Origin: Bacteroidota bacterium
Lineage (GTDB): Bacteria; Bacteroidota; Bacteroidia; Sphingobacteriales; Sphingobacteriaceae
Length of the DNA stretch: 64,000 bases
Assembly (NCBI GenBank): GCA_013288235.1
Contig: JABDCF010000001.1
Location: forward strand, 1-64,000
Direction of reading: 5' to 3'
Every line of letters starts with the position of its first letter. The stretch's first letter is position 1. The position numbers and the translations under genes were made by a program. The notes under the pieces were generated by a model that searched no databases, had not been told where the DNA came from, and saw nothing but the letters and a program-made list of their open reading frames with translations. Positions 9,095-18,913 of this stretch are shown here, piece after piece.

Positions 9095-9688
9095 TTGGAA
9101 TCCAAAGGTACACTTGCACATGGTTTTAAAGCTAAAGCAGAAAGATTAGCCACCGAGTTTAGAAATAAGCTTAGTCTACATCCTTGCGCACCTATGTGTG
9201 CTTTCAAACTTGCCATTTGTTTAGAAATACCCGTTTACTCAGCTATCGAGTGCCTAACTCTTAAGGATGACATAGAAAGACTTTCCCATGATTGCGAATG
9301 GAGTGCTTTAACAATGAATACTAACTCCGGTGCTACAATCATCATTCATAACCCCTTTCATTCCCCGGCCAGGCAGCAAAGTAATTTAATGCACGAAATA
9401 GCACATATAATTTGCGAACATAAACATCCTATGAGAGATTACGAAGTTGCAGTTCCCGTTGGAATGAGAAGTTTTAATTTAATTCAGGAAGAAGAAGCTA
9501 GATATTTGGGGTCAGCTCTCCAATTACCAAGGCCTGCTTTACTTTGGGCAAAAAAAAGAAACATGACAACGTCAGAAATAGCTGATTACTTTAATGCTAG
9601 TCAAGAAATGGTTACATATAGGATGAATAGTAGCGGGGTTAATAAACAATCATATTTCTTGAAAAGGAAACGCGCTAAAACAGTGTAA
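9095..9688 (+). CDS. ImmA/IrrE-family metallopeptidase
   Basis: QQSNLMHEIAHIICEHKH (HExxH); TTG start 6 nt after the XRE gene. Confidence 0.85.
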   Translation: MESKGTLAHGFKAKAERLATEFRNKLSLHPCAPMCAFKLAICLEIPVYSAIECLTLKDDIERLSHDCEWSALTMNTNSGATIIIHNPFHSPARQQSNLMHEIAHIICEHKHPMRDYEVAVPVGMRSFNLIQEEEARYLGSALQLPRPALLWAKKRNMTTSEIADYFNASQEMVTYRMNSSGVNKQSYFLKRKRAKTV

Positions 9689-9697
9689 ATAAATACC

Positions 9698-9733
9698 CAC
9701 TGTCCGAAGTTTAAAAACTTCGTCTGAACAGTG
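9698..9733 (+). terminator. hairpin downstream of XRE-ImmA/IrrE genes
   Basis: CACTGTcCGAAGTTT...AAACTTCGtctgaACAGTG. Confidence 0.55.
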
Positions 9734-9753
9734 TTGCATTTGGGAAATCAAAT

Positions 9754-9792
9754 AAAAATGCCCGTTGCAGTTCCCCACAAACAGGCATTTTT
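9754..9792. terminator. intrinsic terminator between convergent genes
   Basis: AAAAATGCCcGTT...AACAGGCATTTTTT stem with flanking A/T runs. Confidence 0.65.
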
Positions 9793-9812
9793 TATCTCCT
9801 TGCCAATGCCAC

Positions 9813-11081
9813 CTACGGCCAATTCACCGTTACCGTATCCGCATAAGTTTTACCCGGCAATGTTTGGCTGGGCGAATTAAAGTTTATGGTGAGGGTTTGG
9901 GCAACAGCATCTACAGTTACCTGCAAATAACCATATACCGGTAAATAATTGTTCATTATAAGGGCGGGATTGCCCGCAATAGGATATGGATATGCAGTTG
10001 GCGGGTTATATATCGGTGTTACGTTGAAACCGCCGCTGCCGGCAATAATGCAAGGTATTTGCTTACCGTTTACCGTCCAGGTAAACCGTTCGTAGTTATG
10101 GGCATGGCCTGATAGTATGGCATCGGGCCATAATCCGGCATCGTTAAACGCCTCAGTCAGTACTTTTATCATTAAAGGTGATCCGCCATTTTTACTGTCG
10201 CCCGAGAATGGCGGATGGTGCACCGCTAAAATTATAGCCCGTTTATCAGTTTCGCGTTTTACTTTCAGGCGTGCCAGTTCGCCTTTTAAAAAATCAAGCT
10301 GCGCGGTGCCTACGGTAGTAAAGTGGTTGCCATCGGGGGCAATAATACCGCCGGGCGTTCCGTCAAGCACATTGCTGTAAAGGCCAATGATGGATACAAA
10401 CGGCGCTTCGAGTGTAAAATAAACACCGGGCTGGTCCATGGTGTAACGTACCAGGTTGGCTGCATTTACGGCCGGCGCAGGCGTTGCCGCACAAAAGTTT
10501 TCTTCAAATGCCGAAAGCGATTTCATCTGGGCGTTGTAAACCATCCCATCGTGGTTGCCGGGGATGGCAAAAATGGGCGCGTTGTAGTTACGGTAGGCAT
10601 CATAAAACTGCTGGTAATAGTAAGCCTCTTCGCCAAAGTTATAGATTACATCGCCCAGGTGAAAGAAAAACAAAGGACCATTGGGCGCCTTCAAGTCCGC
10701 TTCCATCATGTTGGCCACGTTTTCGGCGTTTTGATATTTCGAATCGGTTGTTGCGCCTGTATCGCCCACAACGTGAAAAGATATTTGATTTTTTGCTGTA
10801 ATACCGGCAATAGCACCGGGCAATACGTTAGCCAGTTCCATAATACCCGGCAAGGGGGTAGCCCGAAATGCCAGCACAGATTTTTCGTGGCTTTTATAAT
10901 AAGGCGAGTTGTAATACTGATCATCGGTTGCCGGTTGAAAAGCGCCTTGTAAGGTCACATTTCCATCTACCGTTACCGGGAGTTCTGCAAAAAGCCTCCT
11001 GCCTGCAGGCGCTGGTGTGCCATGGGCGCCGGAGTTATTTGTTGTTGAACCGCCGCCTGTTGAATTTGTTGTTTTTGCCAT
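9813..11081 (-). CDS. metallophosphoesterase
   Basis: FFHLGDVIY, PGNHD, AVHHPPF, SGHAHNYER motifs. Confidence 0.9.
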   Translation of the reverse strand: MAKTTNSTGGGSTTNNSGAHGTPAPAGRRLFAELPVTVDGNVTLQGAFQPATDDQYYNSPYYKSHEKSVLAFRATPLPGIMELANVLPGAIAGITAKNQISFHVVGDTGATTDSKYQNAENVANMMEADLKAPNGPLFFFHLGDVIYNFGEEAYYYQQFYDAYRNYNAPIFAIPGNHDGMVYNAQMKSLSAFEENFCAATPAPAVNAANLVRYTMDQPGVYFTLEAPFVSIIGLYSNVLDGTPGGIIAPDGNHFTTVGTAQLDFLKGELARLKVKRETDKRAIILAVHHPPFSGDSKNGGSPLMIKVLTEAFNDAGLWPDAILSGHAHNYERFTWTVNGKQIPCIIAGSGGFNVTPIYNPPTAYPYPIAGNPALIMNNYLPVYGYLQVTVDAVAQTLTINFNSPSQTLPGKTYADTVTVNWP

Positions 11082-11248
11082 TTTGATTGGGTTTAAGGTT
11101 TATAAGTTTAGGGTTAATAGTATGATCAAATTTGGGAGAAAAAAATATAAAAATCAAGCTGGTAAATAAATATTTAGGACTTGTTCAGGGCAGACGCGTT
11201 AAGAATTATTTCGGATAACAAAAATGCCGTTTTGTATGATGGTCAGTT

Positions 11249-11345
11249 TTTACCACAAAGCACACAAAGTTAAGATCACAAAGGCCACAAAGTCCTTTTC
11301 TCTGTGACCTTTGTGAAATCTCCGTGCCCTTTGTGGTAAAAAAAA
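11249..11345. repeat. intergenic word hairpin (CACAAAG word)
   Basis: taccacaaagcacacaaagttaagatcacaaaggccacaaag ... ctttgtgaaatctccgtgccctttgtggta. Confidence 0.8.
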
Positions 11346-11477
11346 TCGTCAAATGGGGTCCCTCTCCGGCATTTGGCGCGAACATTAAAATTATTTTAAT
11401 GCGTTTGCCCCGAGGGCTTGTTTAGCCCCTCTTGCTTTTACCTTCCGAATATGTATATTTAGTTCAAATTCCAAACC

Positions 11478-12413
11478 ATGAAACAATTGATATGCATCGC
11501 CTGCCTGGGCGCAATTTTATACCTGCAAAGCTGCGGCGGCGGCCTTATTAAAAATAACGATAGCGGCCAAACATCGTCGGCAGGTGTAAGGTCAAAAGTC
11601 CCCGTCCCAACGGCTACCGATAACCTGGTAGTTAATGACGATAAAGACCTTACCGGCTATTGGGTAGGCGAATTCGGGCCTGACGTAGCAGCTGGCGATA
11701 GCGTTGAAAACGACGAAGGCGATGGCGGAGACGAATACAATACCATAAACATTTCTATCGATACCTTAAACGGCAACAATGTAAAAGGCCATACGGTAAT
11801 TGCCGGAAAAGTGCGCTTTTTTAAATGCACCATGAAAGCAACCGGGGCCAAATACCAGTTCACATTTAAAGGCGGCGCCGATGAAAAAGCCGCCGGCACC
11901 TATAAGTTCAGCATAACCAAAGGCGACAGCCTTTTAAAAGGCCGCTGGGCCGCCGCAAGCGACACCATATCTGCGCACGGTTTTGCATTAGTAAAAAGGC
12001 ATTTTACATACACCCCCGGCTGGAAAATAACAACGGGCCAATACGTGGATTTCAGTAAAGGGAAAACGGTGACGGAAAAATTAGACAACGGGGAAACTTA
12101 CCAAAATGAAAAATATTTTTCAACTTCGGCTGATGTGGCAAAATACAATGCATCCGCCGATGCGCTCACTAAACAATATGTGGCCAATTTAAAAAAAGCC
12201 GACCTCATGGTGCTACGCAATTCGATATTTGCGAGGCACGGTTATACTTTCAAAAAGCCGTTGTTAAGTTTGTATTTCAGTCAGCAGCCCTGGTATGTGC
12301 CATTAAATACGGATGTAACCGCCCAGCTTACGCCTATTGAAAAGAAAAACATTGCCCTGATGGCGCCTTACGAGAAGAATGCGGAAGAATATTACGGTGT
12401 TTTCGGGCGTTGA
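11478..12413 (+). CDS. lipoprotein with C-terminal YARHG domain
   Basis: Lipobox-like LYLQSCGGG; DLMVLRNSIFARHGYTFKKPLLSLYFSQQPWYVP. Confidence 0.8.
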   Translation: MKQLICIACLGAILYLQSCGGGLIKNNDSGQTSSAGVRSKVPVPTATDNLVVNDDKDLTGYWVGEFGPDVAAGDSVENDEGDGGDEYNTINISIDTLNGNNVKGHTVIAGKVRFFKCTMKATGAKYQFTFKGGADEKAAGTYKFSITKGDSLLKGRWAAASDTISAHGFALVKRHFTYTPGWKITTGQYVDFSKGKTVTEKLDNGETYQNEKYFSTSADVAKYNASADALTKQYVANLKKADLMVLRNSIFARHGYTFKKPLLSLYFSQQPWYVPLNTDVTAQLTPIEKKNIALMAPYEKNAEEYYGVFGR

Positions 12414-12419
12414 TAACCT

Positions 12420-13100
12420 ATGCAGCTAAGTAACCATCGCTACTTTATAAAAGCAAGCTCCCTGCTTTGGTACGGCCTGCTGCTTTTTTTTACCTACCTG
12501 ATGCTGCTCATCACCCTGCAATACATCCCGGCCCGCACCGATGTGGCATTTTTGCGACTGAAACAGGATGTTGTTGGCATGCTGCACTATCGTATAGCTT
12601 TTTTTGCCCACGTGTACACGGGCATGTTCGTGCTGGTTTCGGGGATACTGCAATTCCCGGTGTACATCAGGCAGCATTTTCCGGTAGTTCATAAATGGTC
12701 GGGAAGGGTGTATGCTTTCGGGGTCATTTTCATTGCAGGCCCTGCGGGTTTGGTGATGGGTTACTATGGCAACGGCGGCGCAATAAGCCAGTCGGCTTTT
12801 TGCATCCTGGCTGTTTTATGGATAGTTTTTACCTGGAAGGCTGTTGCAGCGGCGAGAGCACGCCGGTTTGCCGAACACAAAAGGTGGATGTACCGCAGCT
12901 ATGCATTAACGCTTTCGGCCATAAGTTTAAGGGCTTGGAAATGGCTGCTGGTATTACTATTTGCACCGGCCCCAATGGATGCTTACCACATTGTATCATG
13001 GCTTGGCTGGACAGGTAATTTACTGGTAGCCGAACTGATCATTTACTTCATGTTTAGAAAGCAGTTTGTTAAATCGAAAGTCTTGAGTTTTAAGTCCTAA
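12420..13100 (+). CDS. DUF2306 membrane protein
   Basis: H/R-rich TM protein: FFAHVYTGMFVLVSGILQFP...HKWSGRVYAFGVIF...EHKRWMYRSYALT. Confidence 0.75.
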   Translation: MQLSNHRYFIKASSLLWYGLLLFFTYLMLLITLQYIPARTDVAFLRLKQDVVGMLHYRIAFFAHVYTGMFVLVSGILQFPVYIRQHFPVVHKWSGRVYAFGVIFIAGPAGLVMGYYGNGGAISQSAFCILAVLWIVFTWKAVAAARARRFAEHKRWMYRSYALTLSAISLRAWKWLLVLLFAPAPMDAYHIVSWLGWTGNLLVAELIIYFMFRKQFVKSKVLSFKS

Positions 13101-13126
13101 GTCGGGCTCATGGCATCAATCAAGCC

Positions 13127-13315
13127 TTATAACAGGATATTTTCCCTATCGGTTGTTTCGCCGCCATCAGTTTGCCGGTTATTGTTTTTTATTTCCCGCC
13201 AAAGCGAAAAAAGGGCATCGTTGTCTTCCAGGGTCAGTCGTAGCCGTTCTTCCGGCGTTTTGGCCAGCCAGATAGCCAACTGGAGTTGTTTTATATGTGC
13301 GGGCGTATCGTCCAT
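13127..13315 (-). CDS. small protein co-encoded with a nucleotidyltransferase
   Basis: 62-aa ORF starting 1 nt after the nucleotidyltransferase stop. Confidence 0.6.
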   Translation of the reverse strand: MDDTPAHIKQLQLAIWLAKTPEERLRLTLEDNDALFSLWREIKNNNRQTDGGETTDRENILL

Positions 13316-13316
13316 G

Positions 13317-13841
13317 TTATATCAACTCAAAAGTATTCAAATTTAATTTGTTTATCCAATGGCTTATATAATCACGTTGCAGGTTGGGGAGCGAAGCCAG
13401 GTTTTTAATATCTTCCATTTGTACAGCGGCCTGCCAATCTTGTATCCATATCAATTTCGAAATTAACAGGTCTTCGGGCGAAACCACATAAACATCGGTA
13501 CCATAAAAATTCATTTTTTGTTTCCGCTCAAACTCTGTAAGCCTGTATTCATTATTCTTCCGGACTACAAAATCCGCCTTAAACCCCGACTGGTGGTCGA
13601 TAACATTAAACAAGCTTTGTCTGTCGATGGCGTCGGCCACGGCATCTTTACTGCAATAATAAGCCCCTTCAAAATGCCCGACAAACCCTTCAATGTCCTC
13701 AGCCTGTAAGCGGACCACAAAATCGATATCTTTTGTCGCCCTCGGAACGATATACAAGCCCATCGCAATGCTGCCCGATAACATATAAGGGATATGGTTA
13801 TTTTCGAAGTATTCTATTATTTTTTTAAAGAAATCAAGCAT
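13317..13841 (-). CDS. nucleotidyltransferase (MNT/AbiEii-like fold)
   Basis: YMLSGSIAMGLYIVPRATKDIDFVVRL (GSx..DxD) and KADFVV. Confidence 0.75.
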   Translation of the reverse strand: MLDFFKKIIEYFENNHIPYMLSGSIAMGLYIVPRATKDIDFVVRLQAEDIEGFVGHFEGAYYCSKDAVADAIDRQSLFNVIDHQSGFKADFVVRKNNEYRLTEFERKQKMNFYGTDVYVVSPEDLLISKLIWIQDWQAAVQMEDIKNLASLPNLQRDYISHWINKLNLNTFELI

Positions 13842-14040
13842 CGGCTTAAATGTACAAATTGTCTTGTCTTAAAATAGGTTTACACATTTTGCCTTGTCAT
13901 AAAATACTAAACAGTTTATTATCAGCTAATTGCATAAACATTTCTAAAAACCAAATTTTATATCAATTGATTATCAGCTACTTAAGTGAGTTTAATAATT
14001 CGTTAAAATGGAACATGCTGACAATGAGCGTGTTTCACAG

Positions 14041-14082
14041 TGTTCCGGGTGTTCCACTTGTAAAAATGGAACACCTGGAACA
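14041..14082. repeat. 16-bp stem hairpin TGTTCCgGGTGTTCCA / TGGAACACCtGGAACA
   Basis: Perfect apart from one G-U pair; read directly. Confidence 0.8.
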
Positions 14083-14146
14083 TAGCTAATTCGCCGATAA
14101 AATGTACCAACCGCTTCACGTTAAGCTCTTTTTTCGGGGCAAGGCG

Positions 14147-14696
14147 TTAAAACACCGTCCCCTGCAACAAAAAGAAAATACCTATCGCGGCAAAGCCCAC
14201 GCTCGTTATCCACAATATCTTTCGTTTGGTGATAATGGATATGGCCCCTATAGCAATCGCTATCTGGAACAGGGTTACACCTCTCGCCAGTATTTTATGC
14301 TTTACGCCATGCTCTACCGATTCTTTTTCAAGTGACTTTGCATCTGCCATAATTTTAGCCTGGTCGGCTTTGTTTGATTTTATCTTTGCAGAATCCTGTG
14401 GAGCAACCGTTTTGCCCAGTGCAACCAGTATTTTATTTGACGTGGCTATCTCTTCGCTTTTTTATGCTTTTGGCTTCGTAAAACGCCCACTGATCTGATG
14501 ATTTTATTTGCGCCAGCATAGCTTCGTCGGCATGGTCGTTGGCTATAAGGCCGGTTATGGCAGCCAGCACAGCTATAATAGCTGTTGTTAATGCCACATA
14601 CAGCACCCATTTTTCTTTGCCTTCCGACAGTATATGGTGCGCATGTTCGTTGCTCTGTTCATGTATATTTTCCGAAAAATCTTCTATTTCAGCCAT
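14147..14696 (-). pseudogene. DUF4337-like membrane protein interrupted by +1 nt in an A6 (minus-strand) tract
   Basis: 14433..14696 ends AKSIKKRRDSHVK*; removing one A gives AKSIKSEEIATSNKILVALGKTVAPQDSAKIKSNKADQAKIMADAKSLEKE..., joining 14147..14350. Confidence 0.7.
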
Positions 14697-14953
14697 AGTG
14701 CTTTGTTTTGTATCGTGTTACTTAGGTAATAGATAATTGGTGCCTAAAATTAAGCACAAATACTGTTATTGGAGGGTATTGTTTAAAAATATATCGTAGG
14801 GGCGCAATATTATTAACTCAAGGAAAATATCAAGCCAATTAATATTGAATAATGAATTTTGAATATCAAATTTCGAAATTCCTCACTTCAATATTCGTTA
14901 TTGGGTGTTCGATATTAAAACCTTAAATTAACGACATTACCCAGGACATGCGA

Positions 14954-15235
14954 TCACAACAAACTCGGGTCGGCGCCCTCGGGATCTTTATAATTTTTTA
15001 TAAAATTGGCAATCTCGGCAGCTTCGCCGTAAGTAAGCTCGCCGATGCCGTCGTACTCCCATTCTTCCATATTCTCGTCAAAGGTTATATTTCCCATGCC
15101 TACGGGGCCATCGCTTAGTTTATAAACGCCTGTTGCAAAATAATTACCGCCTGGTACGGGTTCATTAACCGGGGTAATGGTCAAATGTACCGGGCCTTCG
15201 GTAGTGTCAATATCATAACTTACCTGGTTTACCAT
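14954..15235 (-). CDS. hypothetical 93-aa protein
   Basis: Isolated ORF, no family recognised. Confidence 0.55.
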   Translation of the reverse strand: MVNQVSYDIDTTEGPVHLTITPVNEPVPGGNYFATGVYKLSDGPVGMGNITFDENMEEWEYDGIGELTYGEAAEIANFIKNYKDPEGADPSLL

Positions 15236-15403
15236 AGTTTAATGCTGATTATAAATATGTTTATTTTTTAATAATTTATCTATTGCCTGTTTGCAAAAAC
15301 TTTGCCTAAAATAGCGTTTATATACAAAATTTTATAACATTTATAATAAGTTTGCACATGGTTCATTCAACTATCTATCGGGACGAACCAATGAACTAAA
15401 AAA

Positions 15404-16799
15404 ATGAAATTAACCATATACGGGGCGGCCCGGCAGGTTACCGGGAGCATGCATTTGCTGGAGGTTGGCCAATTTAAAATATTAGTGGATTGTGGGTTGG
15501 ATTACGAGAAAGACCGCAACGTTCAAACCAACGAAAATTTCCCTTTTGATCCTGCCGAAATTGATGTAGTTATATTAACCCATGCCCATATCGACCATTC
15601 GGGCAACTTGCCCACGCTTGTCCGTTTAGGTTTCAACGGGCAAATATTATGCACCCCCCCCAACTGCTGACCTGGCCGAACTGTTATTGCTTGATTCGGT
15701 AAGCCTGTTTATGCGTAAAGCGCAAAGCGGGCGCAAAAATCGCCGTGGCAAGTTTAACACAGGTGCGCAGCCATTATACCTCCAAAAGCATGTAATGGAT
15801 ACGGTTGAGCGCTTTATTACCATTGGCTTCAACAGGCCTTTCCGTGTAAATGGAGATATAGAGCTTACTTTCATCCCCGTTGGCCATTTATTAGGGGCCG
15901 CTGCCGCGATTTTGAAAGTAAATGATAATGGCATCGAAAAATCCATCGCTTTTACCGGCGATATCGGCCGTAAAAATTACCCCGTTCTTGACGATCCGCA
16001 ACAATTACCTGATGTTGATTACCTGGTAACCGAATCAACCTATGGCGGCAGGCATCATACCAATGATAAATCCTTGGAACAAACGCTGGTAGAAACCATT
16101 GAAAAGGCTTGCATAAAAGAACAAGGCCGGCTTATTATTCCGGCATTCAGTATAGGGCGCACACAATCATTGGTGTATTCGCTCAATAAAATATTCAGCA
16201 GCGGCTTATTACCGCCGGTCAAGATTTTTGTTGATAGCCCGTTGGCCACACGATCAACCGAGGTATTCAGGAAATACCACAACCTCGTGAACAAAGAAGC
16301 ACAGGATTTTTATAACCGCCGGGGCGATGAGTTTGAGTTTGATAACCTCACTTATGTGGAAACACTAAAAGACAGCCGCCAGGTATCTAATTATTTTGAG
16401 CCATGCGTCATTATTTCATCAGCCGGCATGCTTGATGGCGGCAGGATACAAGACCATCTTTTTTATAATATCCAGAATTATTATTGCACGATATTATTTA
16501 TCGGCTACTGCGCCAAAGGCACTTTAGGCCACCGTTTACTACGAGGCGATCCTATCGTCCACATTAAAGACCGTGACCTGGCCGTTTACGCCACAATAAA
16601 ACAAACCGATGTCCTGAGCGCCCACGGGGACCATGCCGACCTGGTAAATACCGTTAAACAACTGGATAAAACAAAGCTAAAAAACGTTTTCCTGGTACAC
16701 GGCGAAACGGGCAGTATGCAGGCTTTCGCCGATGCATTGGAAGATGATGGGTATAATGTGACGATACCTGAAAAAGGAGTAAAATACGAGTTGAATTAA
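15404..16799 (+). pseudogene. MBL-fold beta-CASP/RMMBL metallohydrolase (CPSF-like RNA-processing exonuclease family), frame broken at a C8 tract
   Basis: LTHAHIDHSGNLP, SPLATRSTEVFRKY, SAHGDHADL; ORFs 15404..15670 and 15687..16799 join if C8 (15654-15661) is C7: ILCTPPTADLAELLLLDSV. Confidence 0.8.
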
Positions 16800-16944
16800 A
16801 TTAACACGAACATCTAAAGACAGGAATCTTTCTGTGTCGGACGCGTAATTTTGCGTCTCTATATTGTTACGGCGTATAACCTGAATTTATTGCAATCGAA
16901 AAAAGATAATCCCTATATTCGATAAAATAAATCATTTCCAAATC

Positions 16945-17793
16945 ATGAAATCCGTTAAATTTATATTGCCGTTGCTGCTTTGCACTTTTATTTTGGGTTT
17001 TACAACCATCAGCAATAAAGACCACTGGAAAGATTTATTTAACGGAAAAGACCTGAACGGCTGGGATACTTATATAGGTCCCGATCTGACTGATGGCGGC
17101 AAACCCATTACAGGTACACCCATCGGGCTAAACAACGACCCACGGCACGTATTCAGCATTGTAAACCAGGATGGCGAAAATATTATCCGGATTTCAGGTG
17201 AAAACTGGGGCGCCATATCTACCGAAAAGGCCTATGAAAACTACCATTTGCAGTTACAGTTTAAATGGGGTACACTTTTATGGGGACAAAAGAAGGGCAA
17301 AAAAATGGACAGCGGTGTTTTATACCACTCTGTCGGCCCGTATGGTGCTGATTACGGCGCATGGATGCGCTCGCAGGAGTTCCAGGTGGAGCAGGGTAAC
17401 TGCGGCGATTACTGGGGATGCGCCGGCGCAATGGCTGATATACCCGTAGTTAAACAGACTGACAGCACTTATATATACAGCGCGAAGGGAACGCTTACCA
17501 CATTCAGCGCCGCGAACAAAACCGGTCGGCATTGCATCAAACAGGGCGATACCGAAAATCCCACAGGCCAGTGGAACACCCTTGACCTGTATTGCCACGG
17601 CGATACCAGCATACAGGTTATGAATGGCAAAGTAATGATGGTATTATACCACAACAGCCAAATGGATAATGGCAAGGTATCCCCGCTGGCAAAAGGAAAA
17701 ATACAGATACAGTCAGAGGGTTCGGAAGTGTTTTACAAAGGGATAAAGATACAGGCGATAAACAAGCTCCCGACTGATTTAGTGAATCAATAG
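16945..17793 (+). CDS. DUF1080 (3-keto-disaccharide hydrolase-like) protein
   Basis: DHWKDLFNGKDLNGWDTYIG...NYHLQLQFKWG...DSGVLYH. Confidence 0.85.
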   Translation: MKSVKFILPLLLCTFILGFTTISNKDHWKDLFNGKDLNGWDTYIGPDLTDGGKPITGTPIGLNNDPRHVFSIVNQDGENIIRISGENWGAISTEKAYENYHLQLQFKWGTLLWGQKKGKKMDSGVLYHSVGPYGADYGAWMRSQEFQVEQGNCGDYWGCAGAMADIPVVKQTDSTYIYSAKGTLTTFSAANKTGRHCIKQGDTENPTGQWNTLDLYCHGDTSIQVMNGKVMMVLYHNSQMDNGKVSPLAKGKIQIQSEGSEVFYKGIKIQAINKLPTDLVNQ

Positions 17794-17872
17794 TCAGCAA
17801 GCTTGTTTAAAGAATCCCGTTCCACAATGGCAATACTTTCCATTCGTAGAAATTCGAGTAATTCGTGCTTAT

Positions 17873-18823
17873 TTATTTCTTGAAATGCCCGATAATCAAA
17901 TTTGCCAGCTCCACTCCTATTCTTTCCTGCGCTTCATTGGTTGCTGCGCCGATATGCGGGGTCAATGAAATTTTTGGATGCGTAAGTAAATCAACCCTTG
18001 GCGTTGGTTCATTATCATAAACATCAAGCGCTGCAAAAGAAATTTTACCGCTGTCCAGGGCGGTAATCAACGCTTCTTCGTCTATCAAGCCGCCGCGTGA
18101 GCAGTTAACCACACCCGCGCCTTTTTTCATTTTCTCAAACTCGCTCGATCCTATGATCGGCTTATCAACAAATGGGGTGTGTATAGTGATGAAATCAGCT
18201 TGCGCGATGATCTCTTCCTGGGTTGCAGTTTTAACAGTTGCTTTAACTTTTATACCGCCACCTAATTCAAGTTCAACCTCGGGGTTAAAAGGAAAAAGGT
18301 CATAAGCCAAAACATCCATACCAATACCAATAGCCATTTTTGCAACTTCGCGGCCAATGCGGCCAAAGCCTAAAATACCTAATGTTTTACCGCCAAGTTC
18401 AACACCTTTAGCATAAGCCTTTTTAAGGTCGTTAAATTTTGTGCTGCCTTCAACAGGCATTTTTCGGTTGCTATCTTGCAAAAAGCGGACACCGGTAAAT
18501 AAATGCGCAAAAACAAGTTCGGCTACCGAGCGTGATGAAGATGCAGGCGTGTTATAAACCCCAATGCCTTTTTCTTTGGCATATTCCACGTCGATGTTAT
18601 CAACGCCTACGCCGCCCCGGCCTATCAATTTAAGGTTTGGGCACGCATCAATCAAAACCTGGCGTACTTTGGTGGCGCTGCGCACAGTAATGCCATCGTA
18701 GTTTTGCAGTTTAACAAGCAGTTCTTCCTGCGGTATATTGTTGGTATCAATTTCAAATCCGGCTGCTTCTAAAAGCGCTTTACCTGCCGGGTCAATTCCG
18801 TCGTTAGCTAATATTTTGATCAT
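17873..18823 (-). CDS. serA: D-3-phosphoglycerate dehydrogenase / 2-hydroxyacid dehydrogenase
   Basis: LGILGFGRIGREVAKMAIG...NCSRGGLIDEEAL...PHIGAATNEAQ; adjacent to serC. Confidence 0.85.
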   Translation of the reverse strand: MIKILANDGIDPAGKALLEAAGFEIDTNNIPQEELLVKLQNYDGITVRSATKVRQVLIDACPNLKLIGRGGVGVDNIDVEYAKEKGIGVYNTPASSSRSVAELVFAHLFTGVRFLQDSNRKMPVEGSTKFNDLKKAYAKGVELGGKTLGILGFGRIGREVAKMAIGIGMDVLAYDLFPFNPEVELELGGGIKVKATVKTATQEEIIAQADFITIHTPFVDKPIIGSSEFEKMKKGAGVVNCSRGGLIDEEALITALDSGKISFAALDVYDNEPTPRVDLLTHPKISLTPHIGAATNEAQERIGVELANLIIGHFKK

Positions 18824-18824
18824 C

Positions 18825-18912
18825 TTTAAGTTGATTAAGTTGGATTGAGTTGATTAGGTTGATTAAGTTAGCCGTGAAACCATTCACTAAATCAACTTAA
18901 TCAACCAATCAA
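18825..18912. repeat. intergenic word hairpin, GTTGATTAAG family
   Basis: gttgattaagttggattgagttgattaggttgattaag ... aatcaacttaatcaaccaatcaaccta. Confidence 0.85.
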
Positions 18913-18913
18913 C

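Noticed and set aside
5893-9688. Type II CBASS
   Set aside because: E2-E1 and JAB are present, but no CD-NTase (cyclase) or effector gene lies in the neighbourhood; all ORFs to 13 kb were inspected.
10323-10952. 209-aa plus-strand ORF
   Set aside because: Antisense to a well-supported metallophosphoesterase; no recognisable domain.
14440-14470. Programmed -1 frameshift at A AAA AAG in the DUF4337-like gene
   Set aside because: The -1 frame hits a stop at once (GCG AAG AGA TAG); continuity needs +1.
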